Made by a program: the position numbers and the translations under genes | Notes under the pieces: model-generated | The model's database searches: none | Told to the model about the DNA's origin: nothing | The model's input: only the letters and a program-made list of their open reading frames with translations | From: Candidatus Bathyarchaeota archaeon | GTDB lineage: Archaea > Thermoproteota > Bathyarchaeia > Bathyarchaeales > Bathyarchaeaceae | DNA length: 5,026 nt | Reading direction: 5' to 3' | Assembly (NCBI GenBank): GCA_029879825.1 | Contig: JAOUPL010000090.1 | Coordinates: forward strand, 1-5,026 | In this document: piece by piece, positions 1 through 5,025 of the stretch | Position numbering within the stretch: the first letter of the stretch is position 1 | Layout of the letters: each line of letters opens with the position of its first letter

Positions 1-99
1 AACAGGACCCAACGTGACGCCGTGATCCATGGGAACTATGACGGTTCGGCTGTCATCGCGGAAAATTCTTTTTAATCGTCTTTTTTTACCGGCTTCCAA
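1..99 (-). CDS. aroA': 2-amino-3,7-dideoxy-D-threo-hept-6-ulosonate (ADH) synthase, N-terminal part, cut by window edge
   Basis: Only the first 33 codons are inside the window; the gene continues past position 1. The frame reads GKKRRLKRIF at residues 4-13 and then TVIVPMDHGVTLGP at 19-32, the N-terminal signature of archaeal ADH synthases (MJ0400 type), a class I aldolase-like TIM barrel. Fructose-bisphosphate aldolases of the same superfamily usually read YDHG rather than PMDHG here. The known reaction transfers a C3 unit from 6-deoxy-5-ketofructose 1-phosphate to aspartate semialdehyde, the first committed step of the archaeal shikimate route, in the cytoplasm. No ATG or GTG exists in frame before the motif. 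I chose TTG at 99-97 because GGAG, overlapping the asd stop codon, lies 8 nt upstream. It follows asd by 11 bp, so it is very likely cotranscribed with the enzymes that make its substrate. The catalytic lysine lies outside the window. Confidence 0.88.
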   Translation of the reverse strand, partial: MEAGKKRRLKRIFRDDSRTVIVPMDHGVTLGPV

Positions 100-110
100 A
101 ATCTTGTCTC
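100..110 (-). promoter_or_regulatory. Ribosome binding site that decides the TTG start of aroA'
   Basis: On the minus strand the asd stop codon runs straight into a Shine-Dalgarno (TAGGAGAC); the GGAG core covers about 111-108. The TTG at 99 is 8 nt further on. This supports a non-ATG start and translational coupling of asd and aroA'. Confidence 0.6.
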
Positions 111-1148
111 CTAGATGTAGTTTTTTGCTTTCAGGTATTCTGCGTTCAGAACGCCGCAGCCGGCAGCTCCCCTTATAGTGTTGTGGCCCAAAGCAACAAA
201 CTTCACTCCTCTAAAGGCAGGGTCCTTCCTAACTCTGCCCACTACGACGCTCATGCCTTTGCCTTCCATTCTGTCCAGTCTAGTTTGCGGTCTATCTTCT
301 TCACGCCTAACTACGACAGGTTTTTCTGGGGCTGTTGGAAGGCAAAGTTTCTGGGGTTCTCCAACAAAGTTTTCCATGGCGGTTATAACAGACTCGGGCT
401 CTGCCTCGCGTTTCAGCTCTACGAAAACAGCTTCCATGTGGCCGTCCAGTGTTGGAACTCTGTGGCAACTAGCTGAGACCTTGAAATCTGCTGGTTCTGA
501 GGGGGACCCTAGAATCTTTAACGTTTCGGTTTCCAATTTTTCTTCCTCTTTTCCGATGAAGGGGATAACATTGTCTACGATGTCCAGGGAAGGAACGCCT
601 GGATATCCAGCGCCTGAGATTGCTTGCATTGTGGAGACTACAACTTTATTGATGCCAAACTCGTCGTAGATTGGTTTCAGAGGGAGGGTTAAAACTGAGG
701 TGCTGCAGTTTGGATTTGTAACGATAGCTCCATCCCATTTTCTTTTTCTGCGTTGTTCTTCGATGAGGCTGACATGATCGCAATTTATTTCTGGGTTAAG
801 TAGAGGTACATCTGGATCCATCCTATGGGCTGAAGCATTGCTCACCACAACGTATCCAGCTTTGGCGAAGTTCTCCTCTGTTTTTCCAGCTACGTCAGCA
901 GGCAAGGCTGAGAATACCACGTCAACGTCTTTAATGGCTTTCGGTTCTATGGCTAGCACATCTAGGTCGGCGATGTCTTCTGGAATCGACGTTGTTTGTC
1001 TCCATTTTGCTGCTTCGAAGTATGTTCGTTCAGTGCTTCTTTCGGAGGCTGCCACAGCTGAGACTTTGAACCATGGATGTCCGTTTAGCAACTGAACGAA
1101 GATTTGACCAACGTTACCTGTGGCGCCCAAAACAGCTGCTCTCAACAC
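111..1148 (-). CDS. asd: Aspartate-semialdehyde dehydrogenase, archaeal/fungal type
   Basis: This cytoplasmic enzyme reduces 4-phospho-L-aspartate with NADPH to L-aspartate 4-semialdehyde. The protein is 345 residues, a normal length for the archaeal/fungal branch. GATGNVG at 8-14 is the Rossmann dinucleotide loop. SNASAHRM at 103-110 and LLNPEIN at 116-122 are typical of this branch. NPNCST at 145-150 holds the catalytic cysteine C148. CHRVPTLDGH at 228-237 supplies the likely substrate-binding arginine R230 and acid/base histidine H237. The start is GTG at 1148-1146, chosen because GAGGTGAT sits 6 nt upstream, inside the end of lysC; a TTG follows as codon 2. Only 3 bp separate it from lysC, and aroA' begins 11 bp after its TAG stop. 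It is the middle gene of the operon, and its product is also the aroA' substrate. No active-site residue is missing. Confidence 0.97.
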   Translation of the reverse strand: MLRAAVLGATGNVGQIFVQLLNGHPWFKVSAVAASERSTERTYFEAAKWRQTTSIPEDIADLDVLAIEPKAIKDVDVVFSALPADVAGKTEENFAKAGYVVVSNASAHRMDPDVPLLNPEINCDHVSLIEEQRRKRKWDGAIVTNPNCSTSVLTLPLKPIYDEFGINKVVVSTMQAISGAGYPGVPSLDIVDNVIPFIGKEEEKLETETLKILGSPSEPADFKVSASCHRVPTLDGHMEAVFVELKREAEPESVITAMENFVGEPQKLCLPTAPEKPVVVRREEDRPQTRLDRMEGKGMSVVVGRVRKDPAFRGVKFVALGHNTIRGAAGCGVLNAEYLKAKNYI

Positions 1149-1162
1149 TTTTTAATCACCTC
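1149..1162 (-). promoter_or_regulatory. Strong Shine-Dalgarno for asd, within the 3' end of lysC
   Basis: The minus strand reads GAGGTGATTAAAAAGTG. GAGGTGAT matches the archaeal 16S 3' end well and overlaps the last two lysC codons. The GTG start follows after 6 nt. The arrangement argues for coupled translation and against a later ATG as the asd start. Confidence 0.75.
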
Positions 1163-2402
1163 GCAAAGCGTTTCTAACCAAGTTTAGGGCTCTTTCTTTT
1201 TTGCTCCAGTCTACGAATAGTAGAATGCTGGACGTGATTGTTAGTAGGCCGAAAATGTTTATGGCGTTTAGCCTTAGAGTCTCGGATATTTTTCCAATGA
1301 GGCCGGGGGTTTCTTCTAGGTCAACGCCCTTAACCTTGAGAAAGGCTAGTTGTTTTCTAACGGACATAGCTAGGGTTTCTTCGTGTTCTAGGATTGTTTC
1401 GTGAACCTTTTCGAGAAGCAGATTCGAATCTTCATTTTCTGGCGCGTACAAAATTATCGAATCATAATTCAGAGATAGCCCCAGCAGATGCGCATGAGCT
1501 TTAACCTTTTCAGTTAGTTCTTGTATAACTTCAGGTTTTTCAGAAACGCCGCGACCCACAACTGTGATTGACATGGTAGGGGATTGGCTTGCTAGGGCTA
1601 CGTCTAGTTCGGTTGACAAGGCTCCTTTGATCAAGGTGCCCTTTGCGTTTAGGTCTCCATGAATGTGGCTGATTACTCTAACTTTCACCGATGAATCCTT
1701 GTATCGCAAAGCTTTTCTGTGTATGAACTTTGTGCCTGAATCCGCTATTCCTACTAAAGTGTTCACATCGATGCTTGGAAGTCTTTCTGGTTTACTTATG
1801 ATCTTGGGATCAGCTGACATGATTCCTTCGGCGTCGGTGACCAAGATGAGTTCATCTGCCGCTAACGCTTTCGCTAAAATGAAGGCTGTTGTGTCGCTTC
1901 CACCTCTTCCAAGGGTAGTTGTTCTTTTGTCGTGGGTTCTGCCTACGAAGCCTGCGATTATGGGTATGACGCCTTTTTCAACGAGGGGAAGCACGTGTTG
2001 CTGGATTCTTTCTTCGCATTTGTTCAAGATCGGGTTCGCATCGGAGAAAACGTCGTCTGTTATGATAGGCCAGTCTGGGTCTAAGGGGTCGAAGTAACGG
2101 GATTCTACGCCTTGTGATTTCAAAGCCACAGCGAAGATTCTGATGCTAGTTCTCTCGCCCATTGCCAGAATTTCATCCAGCTCTTTTTTCTCAACATTTC
2201 CGTTAGAAGCGTTTTTGGCTGCGTGGAGAAGTTGATCGGTTGTTTTTCCCATGGCGGAAACGATCACGGCGATTTGTGTACCCTTCCTAGCTTCTTTAGC
2301 CACTGCCGTAACTGCCTTTAAGAGGCGTTCATGATCTGCTAGGCTGGCCCCTCCATATTTGACCACAATTCGTTTGCAGCTTTCTTCACCAGATTGTTTC
2401 AT
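1152..2402 (-). CDS. lysC: Aspartate kinase with two C-terminal ACT domains
   Basis: It phosphorylates L-aspartate with ATP to 4-phospho-L-aspartate, the entry to the aspartate family and, here, to the archaeal aromatic pathway. The 416-residue protein has an amino acid kinase domain (about 11-260) followed by two ACT domains (about 275-345 and 352-416). KYGGAS at 15-20 is the N-terminal substrate/ATP motif, GERTS at 82-86 the glutamate-containing helix, GRGGSDTTA at 165-173 the phosphate-binding and aspartate-binding segment, and TDAEGIMSADP at 189-199 the nucleotide region. The usual LHPRA-like motif reads IHRKA (227-231). The second ACT has the expected ETPGLIGKI turn (364-371). ACT domains normally bind feedback-inhibiting amino acids; which one cannot be read from sequence. 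ATG at 2402 is the first possible start, since an in-frame TAG lies two codons upstream. A canonical Shine-Dalgarno is absent; only a G6 tract 13 nt upstream is seen. It is the first gene of the lysC-asd-aroA' operon. Confidence 0.96.
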   Translation of the reverse strand: MKQSGEESCKRIVVKYGGASLADHERLLKAVTAVAKEARKGTQIAVIVSAMGKTTDQLLHAAKNASNGNVEKKELDEILAMGERTSIRIFAVALKSQGVESRYFDPLDPDWPIITDDVFSDANPILNKCEERIQQHVLPLVEKGVIPIIAGFVGRTHDKRTTTLGRGGSDTTAFILAKALAADELILVTDAEGIMSADPKIISKPERLPSIDVNTLVGIADSGTKFIHRKALRYKDSSVKVRVISHIHGDLNAKGTLIKGALSTELDVALASQSPTMSITVVGRGVSEKPEVIQELTEKVKAHAHLLGLSLNYDSIILYAPENEDSNLLLEKVHETILEHEETLAMSVRKQLAFLKVKGVDLEETPGLIGKISETLRLNAINIFGLLTITSSILLFVDWSKKERALNLVRNALRGD

Positions 2403-2415
2403 AAACTATACAAAA

Positions 2416-2421
2416 CCCCCC
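2416..2421 (-). promoter_or_regulatory. G6 tract upstream of lysC, possible atypical ribosome binding site
   Basis: Six consecutive G on the minus strand end 13 nt before the lysC ATG. GGGGG can pair with the CCUCC anti-Shine-Dalgarno core through one G-U wobble, but the spacing is longer than the 6-9 nt seen for asd and aroA' in this same operon. It lies just downstream of the hairpin at 2426-2470. Confidence 0.3.
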
Positions 2422-2425
2422 TGAA

Positions 2426-2470
2426 GCCCAGAAAGCTAAAATGCAGAAATTTTGTTTCAGCTTACTGGGC
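2426..2470. repeat. Imperfect inverted repeat (hairpin or operator) upstream of lysC
   Basis: The arms are GCCCAG-a-AAGCT (2426-2437) and AGCTT-a-CTGGGC (2459-2470). They form six pairs, one mismatch and five pairs; after an A/C mismatch three further A-T pairs extend inward (2439-2441 with 2455-2457). The innermost 13 bases stay open. As RNA on the minus strand this is a stable stem whose base lies 23 nt before the lysC ATG. If transcription instead starts near 2453, as the nearby TATA-like box would suggest, only half would be transcribed and the element would act as a DNA palindrome over the start site. Confidence 0.7.
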
Positions 2471-2474
2471 CTAA

Positions 2475-2482
2475 CTATAAAA
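2475..2482 (-). promoter_or_regulatory. Possible TATA box for the lysC-asd-aroA' operon
   Basis: The minus strand reads TTTTATAG, about 73 nt before the lysC ATG and directly outside the inverted repeat. Spacing typical of archaea would place the start site near 2450-2455. The upstream bases (GCTATTTC) are not a good purine-rich BRE, so the call is weak. Confidence 0.35.
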
Positions 2483-2593
2483 GAAATAGCGATAGCCGTA
2501 GAACATCATTGAAGAAGTGGTCGTTGAAGTCGTTGAGTATTTCTTCATAGGCCAAATTTCCTTTGTTGACAACAACAATTGCTTTTCTGGTAT

Positions 2594-2599
2594 AAAAAA
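2594..2599 (-). terminator. Oligo-T tract downstream of glyA
   Basis: The minus strand has six T (TAAATTTTTTATACC context) about 105 nt after the glyA stop. Archaeal transcription often ends at oligo-T without a hairpin, so this is a candidate glyA terminator. The same bases could equally serve as a TATA-like element for an lysC transcript. Confidence 0.25.
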
Positions 2600-2703
2600 T
2601 TTATTGAACTAACTTCTAGTAGATAAAAGAGTTTTGGAAACTTTGCTTTACCTGGAATGTCTTCTTTTAGAATACTAATGATGGCTTTAACTGTTTGGAT
2701 GGT

Positions 2704-4047
2704 CTAAGCGTATTTCTTTAAGTGATCTACCGCTTCGTTGACGCTTCGAAAACCATATTCGATTCCCTTGAAGTTCTGCCTCAATGTAATAACATCCTTT
2801 CTTACTTCAACGGGTTTTCGCTTGCCCTTCACAACATCCAACATTAAATCACATAAATATTTGATATCGCTTTCCTTGAAACCTCTCCTAGTTACATCTT
2901 GGAAACCTATCCTGAGGCCTGAGGGGCTCTCTCTGTTGTGCTGATCATCGTGTGGCAGCAAATTCTTGTTTAGAATTATGTTAGCTTCCTCAAGGCTTTC
3001 CGCAATCTTTCTGCCACCACCATAATCTTGGACGTCAACAGCGATCTGATGCGATCTCGTGAATCCCTTCTTTTCTCCCAAAATCTTCAAACCGTTATCA
3101 AACAGATACTTGCCCGCAGTTTGAGCGTTCTTAACCGTTTGCTTCGCCAACTCTGCGCCATACAACTTCAGTTCCAAAGCGACCAAACCCAACGCAGGGA
3201 GTCTTCCAAGATGGGTATTCGATGTGGTTAAGGGGAAAACCGCATTTTGAACCTTCCTTATCGCCCTTTCCATTCTTTCGTCCCCCGAGTTTGCGAGGAT
3301 CACGCCGCCTTGAGGCCCTGGGAAAGTTTTGTGGGTCGAGGCGGTTATGAAATCCGCTCCTTCTTTAAGTGGGTCTTGAAACTGTCCACCAGCTATCAAT
3401 CCTAGAACATGGGCGGCGTCATAAACGACGTAGGCACCAGATTCCTTAGCGACTTCTGCTATTTCCTTGACCGGATGTGGAAACTGAAAAAGGCTGCCTC
3501 CAAAAGTCACTATACCTGGTCTTGTTGCTTTTATTATTGTTGCAGACTTGTCCGGGTCAATGTTCATTTCATCAAGGTCATAGGCGTGATTGATGGTTTC
3601 TAACCCTATGACCATCCCGGCGAGACCTGAATAGTCATGAGTGATATGTGCCCCGGCGCTGAGTGGTGCAACAACCATTCTGTTGCTTTTCGTCGCCAAC
3701 GAAAGACCTTTAAAAGTGGCGAGATTCGCGTGGGTGCCTGAGACAAGTCTCACGTCGATCCAATTGCATCCAAAGAGGTTTTTCATCAAATCCGCTGTGC
3801 AGTTTTCAATTTTCGTTATGTACTTCTGTCCTTGGTAGTGCCGCTCTTTGACGTGTCCTTCCAGGTCGTTCTCTCCTTCGGCGTATCTGGACTCTAAGTC
3901 CTGAGACAAACTCAATATTTCTTTCACTGCTGGGGATTTCAGACCCTCGCTTGCTATCAGATTTATACATTCCTCGCTCCGGTAATTTTCATGGGCCTTG
4001 CTGGATTCAATCAATTCAAGAGCCATCTTGGAAAAGTCCTTTTCCAT
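2704..4047 (-). CDS. glyA: Serine hydroxymethyltransferase, archaeal type
   Basis: This cytoplasmic PLP enzyme interconverts serine and glycine, passing a one-carbon unit to a tetrahydropterin (tetrahydrofolate, or tetrahydromethanopterin in many archaea). The 447 residues cover the whole family. Visible features are LIASE at 30-34; RYAEG at 54-58 with Y55 and E57 aligning to the E. coli catalytic residues of the same numbers; SGTHAN at 103-108; H134 aligning to the PLP-stacking E. coli H126; YDAAH at 209-213 with D210 and H213; STHKTFPGPQGG at 237-248 with K240 as the Schiff-base lysine; and SGLRIG at 376-381 with R379 for the substrate carboxylate. The segment between YAEG and the next tyrosine is longer than in E. 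coli, and RYYGG there is RHYQG here (69-73). The ATG at 4047 follows GGGAG by about 10 nt. It is not linked to lysC: 301 bp separate them. Confidence 0.96.
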   Translation of the reverse strand: MEKDFSKMALELIESSKAHENYRSEECINLIASEGLKSPAVKEILSLSQDLESRYAEGENDLEGHVKERHYQGQKYITKIENCTADLMKNLFGCNWIDVRLVSGTHANLATFKGLSLATKSNRMVVAPLSAGAHITHDYSGLAGMVIGLETINHAYDLDEMNIDPDKSATIIKATRPGIVTFGGSLFQFPHPVKEIAEVAKESGAYVVYDAAHVLGLIAGGQFQDPLKEGADFITASTHKTFPGPQGGVILANSGDERMERAIRKVQNAVFPLTTSNTHLGRLPALGLVALELKLYGAELAKQTVKNAQTAGKYLFDNGLKILGEKKGFTRSHQIAVDVQDYGGGRKIAESLEEANIILNKNLLPHDDQHNRESPSGLRIGFQDVTRRGFKESDIKYLCDLMLDVVKGKRKPVEVRKDVITLRQNFKGIEYGFRSVNEAVDHLKKYA

Positions 4048-4056
4048 CGCTATTCT

Positions 4057-4062
4057 TCTCCC
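4057..4062 (-). promoter_or_regulatory. Shine-Dalgarno of glyA
   Basis: The minus strand reads GGGAGAAGAATAGCGATG. The GGGAG core ends about 10 nt before the start codon and supports the ATG at 4047 as the start. Confidence 0.6.
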
Positions 4063-4115
4063 AAATCCTTGCTGCTGATGTTTTTATAGGTTTTTAAAGG
4101 CTATCTTGGTACGCT

Positions 4116-4130
4116 CCTTTATATTTGTTT
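4116..4130 (-). promoter_or_regulatory. Likely glyA promoter: BRE-like plus TATA box
   Basis: The minus strand reads AAACAAATATAAAGG: a purine/A-rich BRE-like stretch directly before an A/T box. A start site about 25 nt downstream would fall near 4095, leaving a leader of about 48 nt that includes the GGGAG site. Two other A/T boxes (TTTAAAAA near 4091-4098, TATAAAAA near 4081-4088) lie closer to the gene, so the exact box is uncertain. Confidence 0.45.
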
Positions 4131-4149
4131 AACTCGAAGCAAGCAACTG

Positions 4150-4187
4150 TTTTGTCCTAACTCAAACGGCTTCAGTGGCGGACAAAA
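4150..4187. repeat. 8-bp inverted repeat with 22-nt spacer in the glyA upstream region
   Basis: TTTTGTCC (4150-4157) and GGACAAAA (4180-4187) are perfect complements. The half-site centres are 30 bp apart, close to three helical turns, so two protein half-sites would face the same side of the DNA. It lies about 20-70 bp upstream of the proposed glyA promoter. A long-loop hairpin is the alternative. Confidence 0.5.
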
Positions 4188-4225
4188 TTTTAAAACGCCT
4201 TTGCAGCATCTCGGGTAAAGCCTTA

Positions 4226-4258
4226 ATGATGATTTCAGTTTAAACTGATAATCAGCGT
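4226..4258. repeat. Perfect 14-bp palindrome within a longer imperfect inverted repeat; possible operator over a plus-strand TATA box
   Basis: TCAGTTTAAACTGA at 4235-4248 is a perfect palindrome. With a single bulged T at 4249 the flanks GATT (4231-4234) and AATC (4250-4253) also pair, and weaker pairing continues outward. The core TTTAAA lies about 40 bp before the ATG at 4283, a suitable place for a plus-strand archaeal TATA box, so a bound dimer here would be expected to block that promoter. The regulator is unknown. Confidence 0.5.
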
Positions 4259-4282
4259 GTAACATAAACGAAGAGAACATGG

Positions 4283-4609
4283 ATGATCAAGGTTAGATGC
4301 TGCAGCCATCCAACTTCCATGAAAAAATATCAAGAAAATTTTTGTCTAGTCGAGTTGAATACGACGTTTTATCGTTATCTTGAAAACAAAAGTTTTCCAA
4401 GGATTACTGGAACAGTTGGTTTGGAGTCGGCGAAAAAGGTGATGGAGAGAACTAGATATCCCGTCACAAAAAGCGTGCTTTTAAGGAAACTGGGATAGAG
4501 GCTTGTTGAGGTTGAAGAAGGGAGGCAGGTGAGACTGAACGAGTTGTTAAAGGATATACATTCCAAAGCCTATGAAAGCGTTAAAGTATTACGGGAAATC
4601 AAGCTCTGA
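4283..4609 (+). pseudogene. Remnant: DUF72-like N-terminus joined to an unidentified segment, interrupted by TAG
   Basis: The ATG at 4283 opens a frame of 71 codons to TAG at 4496, and the same frame continues to TGA at 4607. Residues 1-33 (MIKVRCCSHPTSMKKYQENF, then LVELNTTFYRY) resemble the start of archaeal DUF72 (YecE-like) proteins, which usually read close to VGCCGFP and are about 240 residues long. Here the small glycines are replaced (R5, S8) and the rest of the domain is absent. The following part (GLESAKKVMERTRYPVTKSV, LLRKLG, stop, RLVEVEEGRQVRLNELLKDI) does not look like DUF72. It may be a second small protein truncated at its N-terminus and fused by deletion. A single TGG to TAG change would explain the stop. 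The ribosome binding site is weak. I read it as non-functional; a short expressed peptide of 71 residues is the alternative. Confidence 0.45.
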
Positions 4610-4628
4610 TAATTCTCATGAAAGAATT

Positions 4629-4638
4629 TGAAGCTTCA
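4629..4638. repeat. 10-bp palindrome, partly repeated inside the next gene
   Basis: TGAAGCTTCA is perfectly palindromic and lies 70 bp before the ATG at 4708. GAAGCTTCAT occurs here (4630-4639) and again over codons 4-7 of that gene (4719-4728). Self-binding by the small DNA-binding protein is possible, but the repeat could be chance. Confidence 0.25.
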
Positions 4639-4678
4639 TCGGCAATCAATATTTTGGCTTCATAAAGTTTTTTCCTAT

Positions 4679-4696
4679 TTTGAATCTTTATTCAAA
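4679..4696. repeat. Perfect 7-bp inverted repeat with 4-nt loop beside the ribosome binding site of the small gene
   Basis: TTTGAAT (4679-4685), CTTT, ATTCAAA (4690-4696). It ends one base before GGTG (4698-4701), the likely Shine-Dalgarno of the gene starting at 4708. It could be an RNA hairpin next to the ribosome site or a DNA operator for a ribbon-helix-helix dimer. Confidence 0.45.
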
Positions 4697-4707
4697 CGGT
4701 GTATCTC

Positions 4708-4857
4708 ATGAGCGATAAGAAGCTTCATTATGGAGTGCGTCTAAGAGTGGATCAACTGAAGTATCTGAAAAATGTTTCGAACCCTTCAGAGTGGATAAGA
4801 ACCGCTGTTGATGAAAAGCGGAAGCGCGAAGAAAAGAACCGTAGATCTAAACGATGA
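4708..4857 (+). CDS. Small ribbon-helix-helix-like DNA-binding protein (49 aa)
   Basis: The frame encodes 49 residues. A short polar start leads into YGVRLRV (8-14), a plausible beta strand with alternating residues; DQLKYLKNV (15-23) fits the first helix; and NPSEWIRTAVDEKRKREEK (25-43) fits the second helix with its typical SEWIR-A-EK pattern. The tail is strongly basic. Order and length fit Arc/CopG-type ribbon-helix-helix proteins, which act as dimers on palindromic DNA and often serve as antitoxins or self-repressors. The ATG follows GGTG by 6 nt. No toxin frame follows: after the TGA there is only spacer, so a toxin-antitoxin pair is not supported. The target is unknown. The adjacent inverted repeats are candidate binding sites. 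Family-level assignment rests on pattern only. Confidence 0.6.
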   Translation: MSDKKLHYGVRLRVDQLKYLKNVSNPSEWIRTAVDEKRKREEKNRRSKR

Positions 4858-4899
4858 CCTAGCACAGGCAGCGGGCGCTTCGATCCTACGAATGTCTAG

Positions 4900-5025
4900 T
4901 TAAAGGCTGCGCAGAAAATACACCAACTGGCAATACCCTGTGATAGTTTTTGTTCTCTGTTCTTCACTGTTGTACGTATCTATCCTGTTACGTAGTTGCA
5001 AGGCTTTGAGTTTGAATTTTTGAAT
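4900..5025 (-). CDS. Possible C-terminal end of an unidentified minus-strand gene, cut by window edge
   Basis: From the right edge a minus-strand frame is open for 41 codons to TAA at 4902-4900. It contains FKLKALQLRNRIDTYN and later GYCQLVYFLRSL, with a charged, helix-like first half. No start is inside the window. An open stretch this short can arise by chance, and no family is recognised. If real, it is convergent with the small gene ending at 4857, leaving 42 bp between the two stops. Confidence 0.22.
   Translation of the reverse strand: MQKFKLKALQLRNRIDTYNSEEQRTKTITGYCQLVYFLRSL

Larger units (their letters stand above)
2475..2703 (-). pseudogene. Unidentified possible gene remnant between glyA and lysC, frameshifted and without a start
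   Basis: Two minus-strand frames look protein-like but neither has a start codon. The first (2703-2545), directly after the glyA stop and in phase with it, contains VKAIISILKEDIPGKAKF and KLFYLLEVSS. The second (about 2600-2475) contains KAIVVVNKGNLAYEEILND and ends at TAG overlapping the possible lysC TATA box. One frame change near 2590-2600 would join them into one chain of about 75 residues. I do not recognise a family. It could be the tail of a decayed gene or ordinary spacer that happens to be open. The plus strand is also open for about 30 codons around 2515-2610, which weakens the case. Confidence 0.25.

Noticed and set aside
178..2097. Long plus-strand open frames opposite asd and lysC (178-669, 838-1095, 1663-2097)
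   Set aside because: They lie wholly opposite strongly conserved genes, show no family motifs and are rich in serine and threonine as expected of antisense shadows.
2704..2706. Readthrough of the glyA TAG into the in-phase open frame that follows
   Set aside because: GlyA is already full length at its normal C-terminus, and the extension ends in a cysteine/glutamine-rich stretch unlike any domain I know.
2738..3838. Plus-strand frames opposite glyA
   Set aside because: Short, without motifs or ribosome sites, and fully covered by a complete GlyA on the other strand.
4226..4248. C/D box guide RNA: ATGATGA followed after 12 nt by CTGA
   Set aside because: There is no proper C' and terminal D box at the required distance, and CTGA is one arm of a perfect palindrome that explains the sequence better.
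4496..4498. TAG read as pyrrolysine in the 4283-4609 frame
   Set aside because: TAG ends asd and glyA in this window, so it is an ordinary stop here. The frame is not a methyltransferase, and its family glycines are damaged.
4375..4566. 63-codon minus-strand frame opposite the DUF72-like remnant
   Set aside because: Serine- and leucine-rich shadow without a ribosome site; the plus-strand frame has recognisable protein character instead.
4868..4900. TTCGATCC near 4878-4885 as a tRNA T-loop
   Set aside because: The flanking bases do not form a T-stem, and no acceptor stem, anticodon arm or D-arm can be placed around it on either strand.
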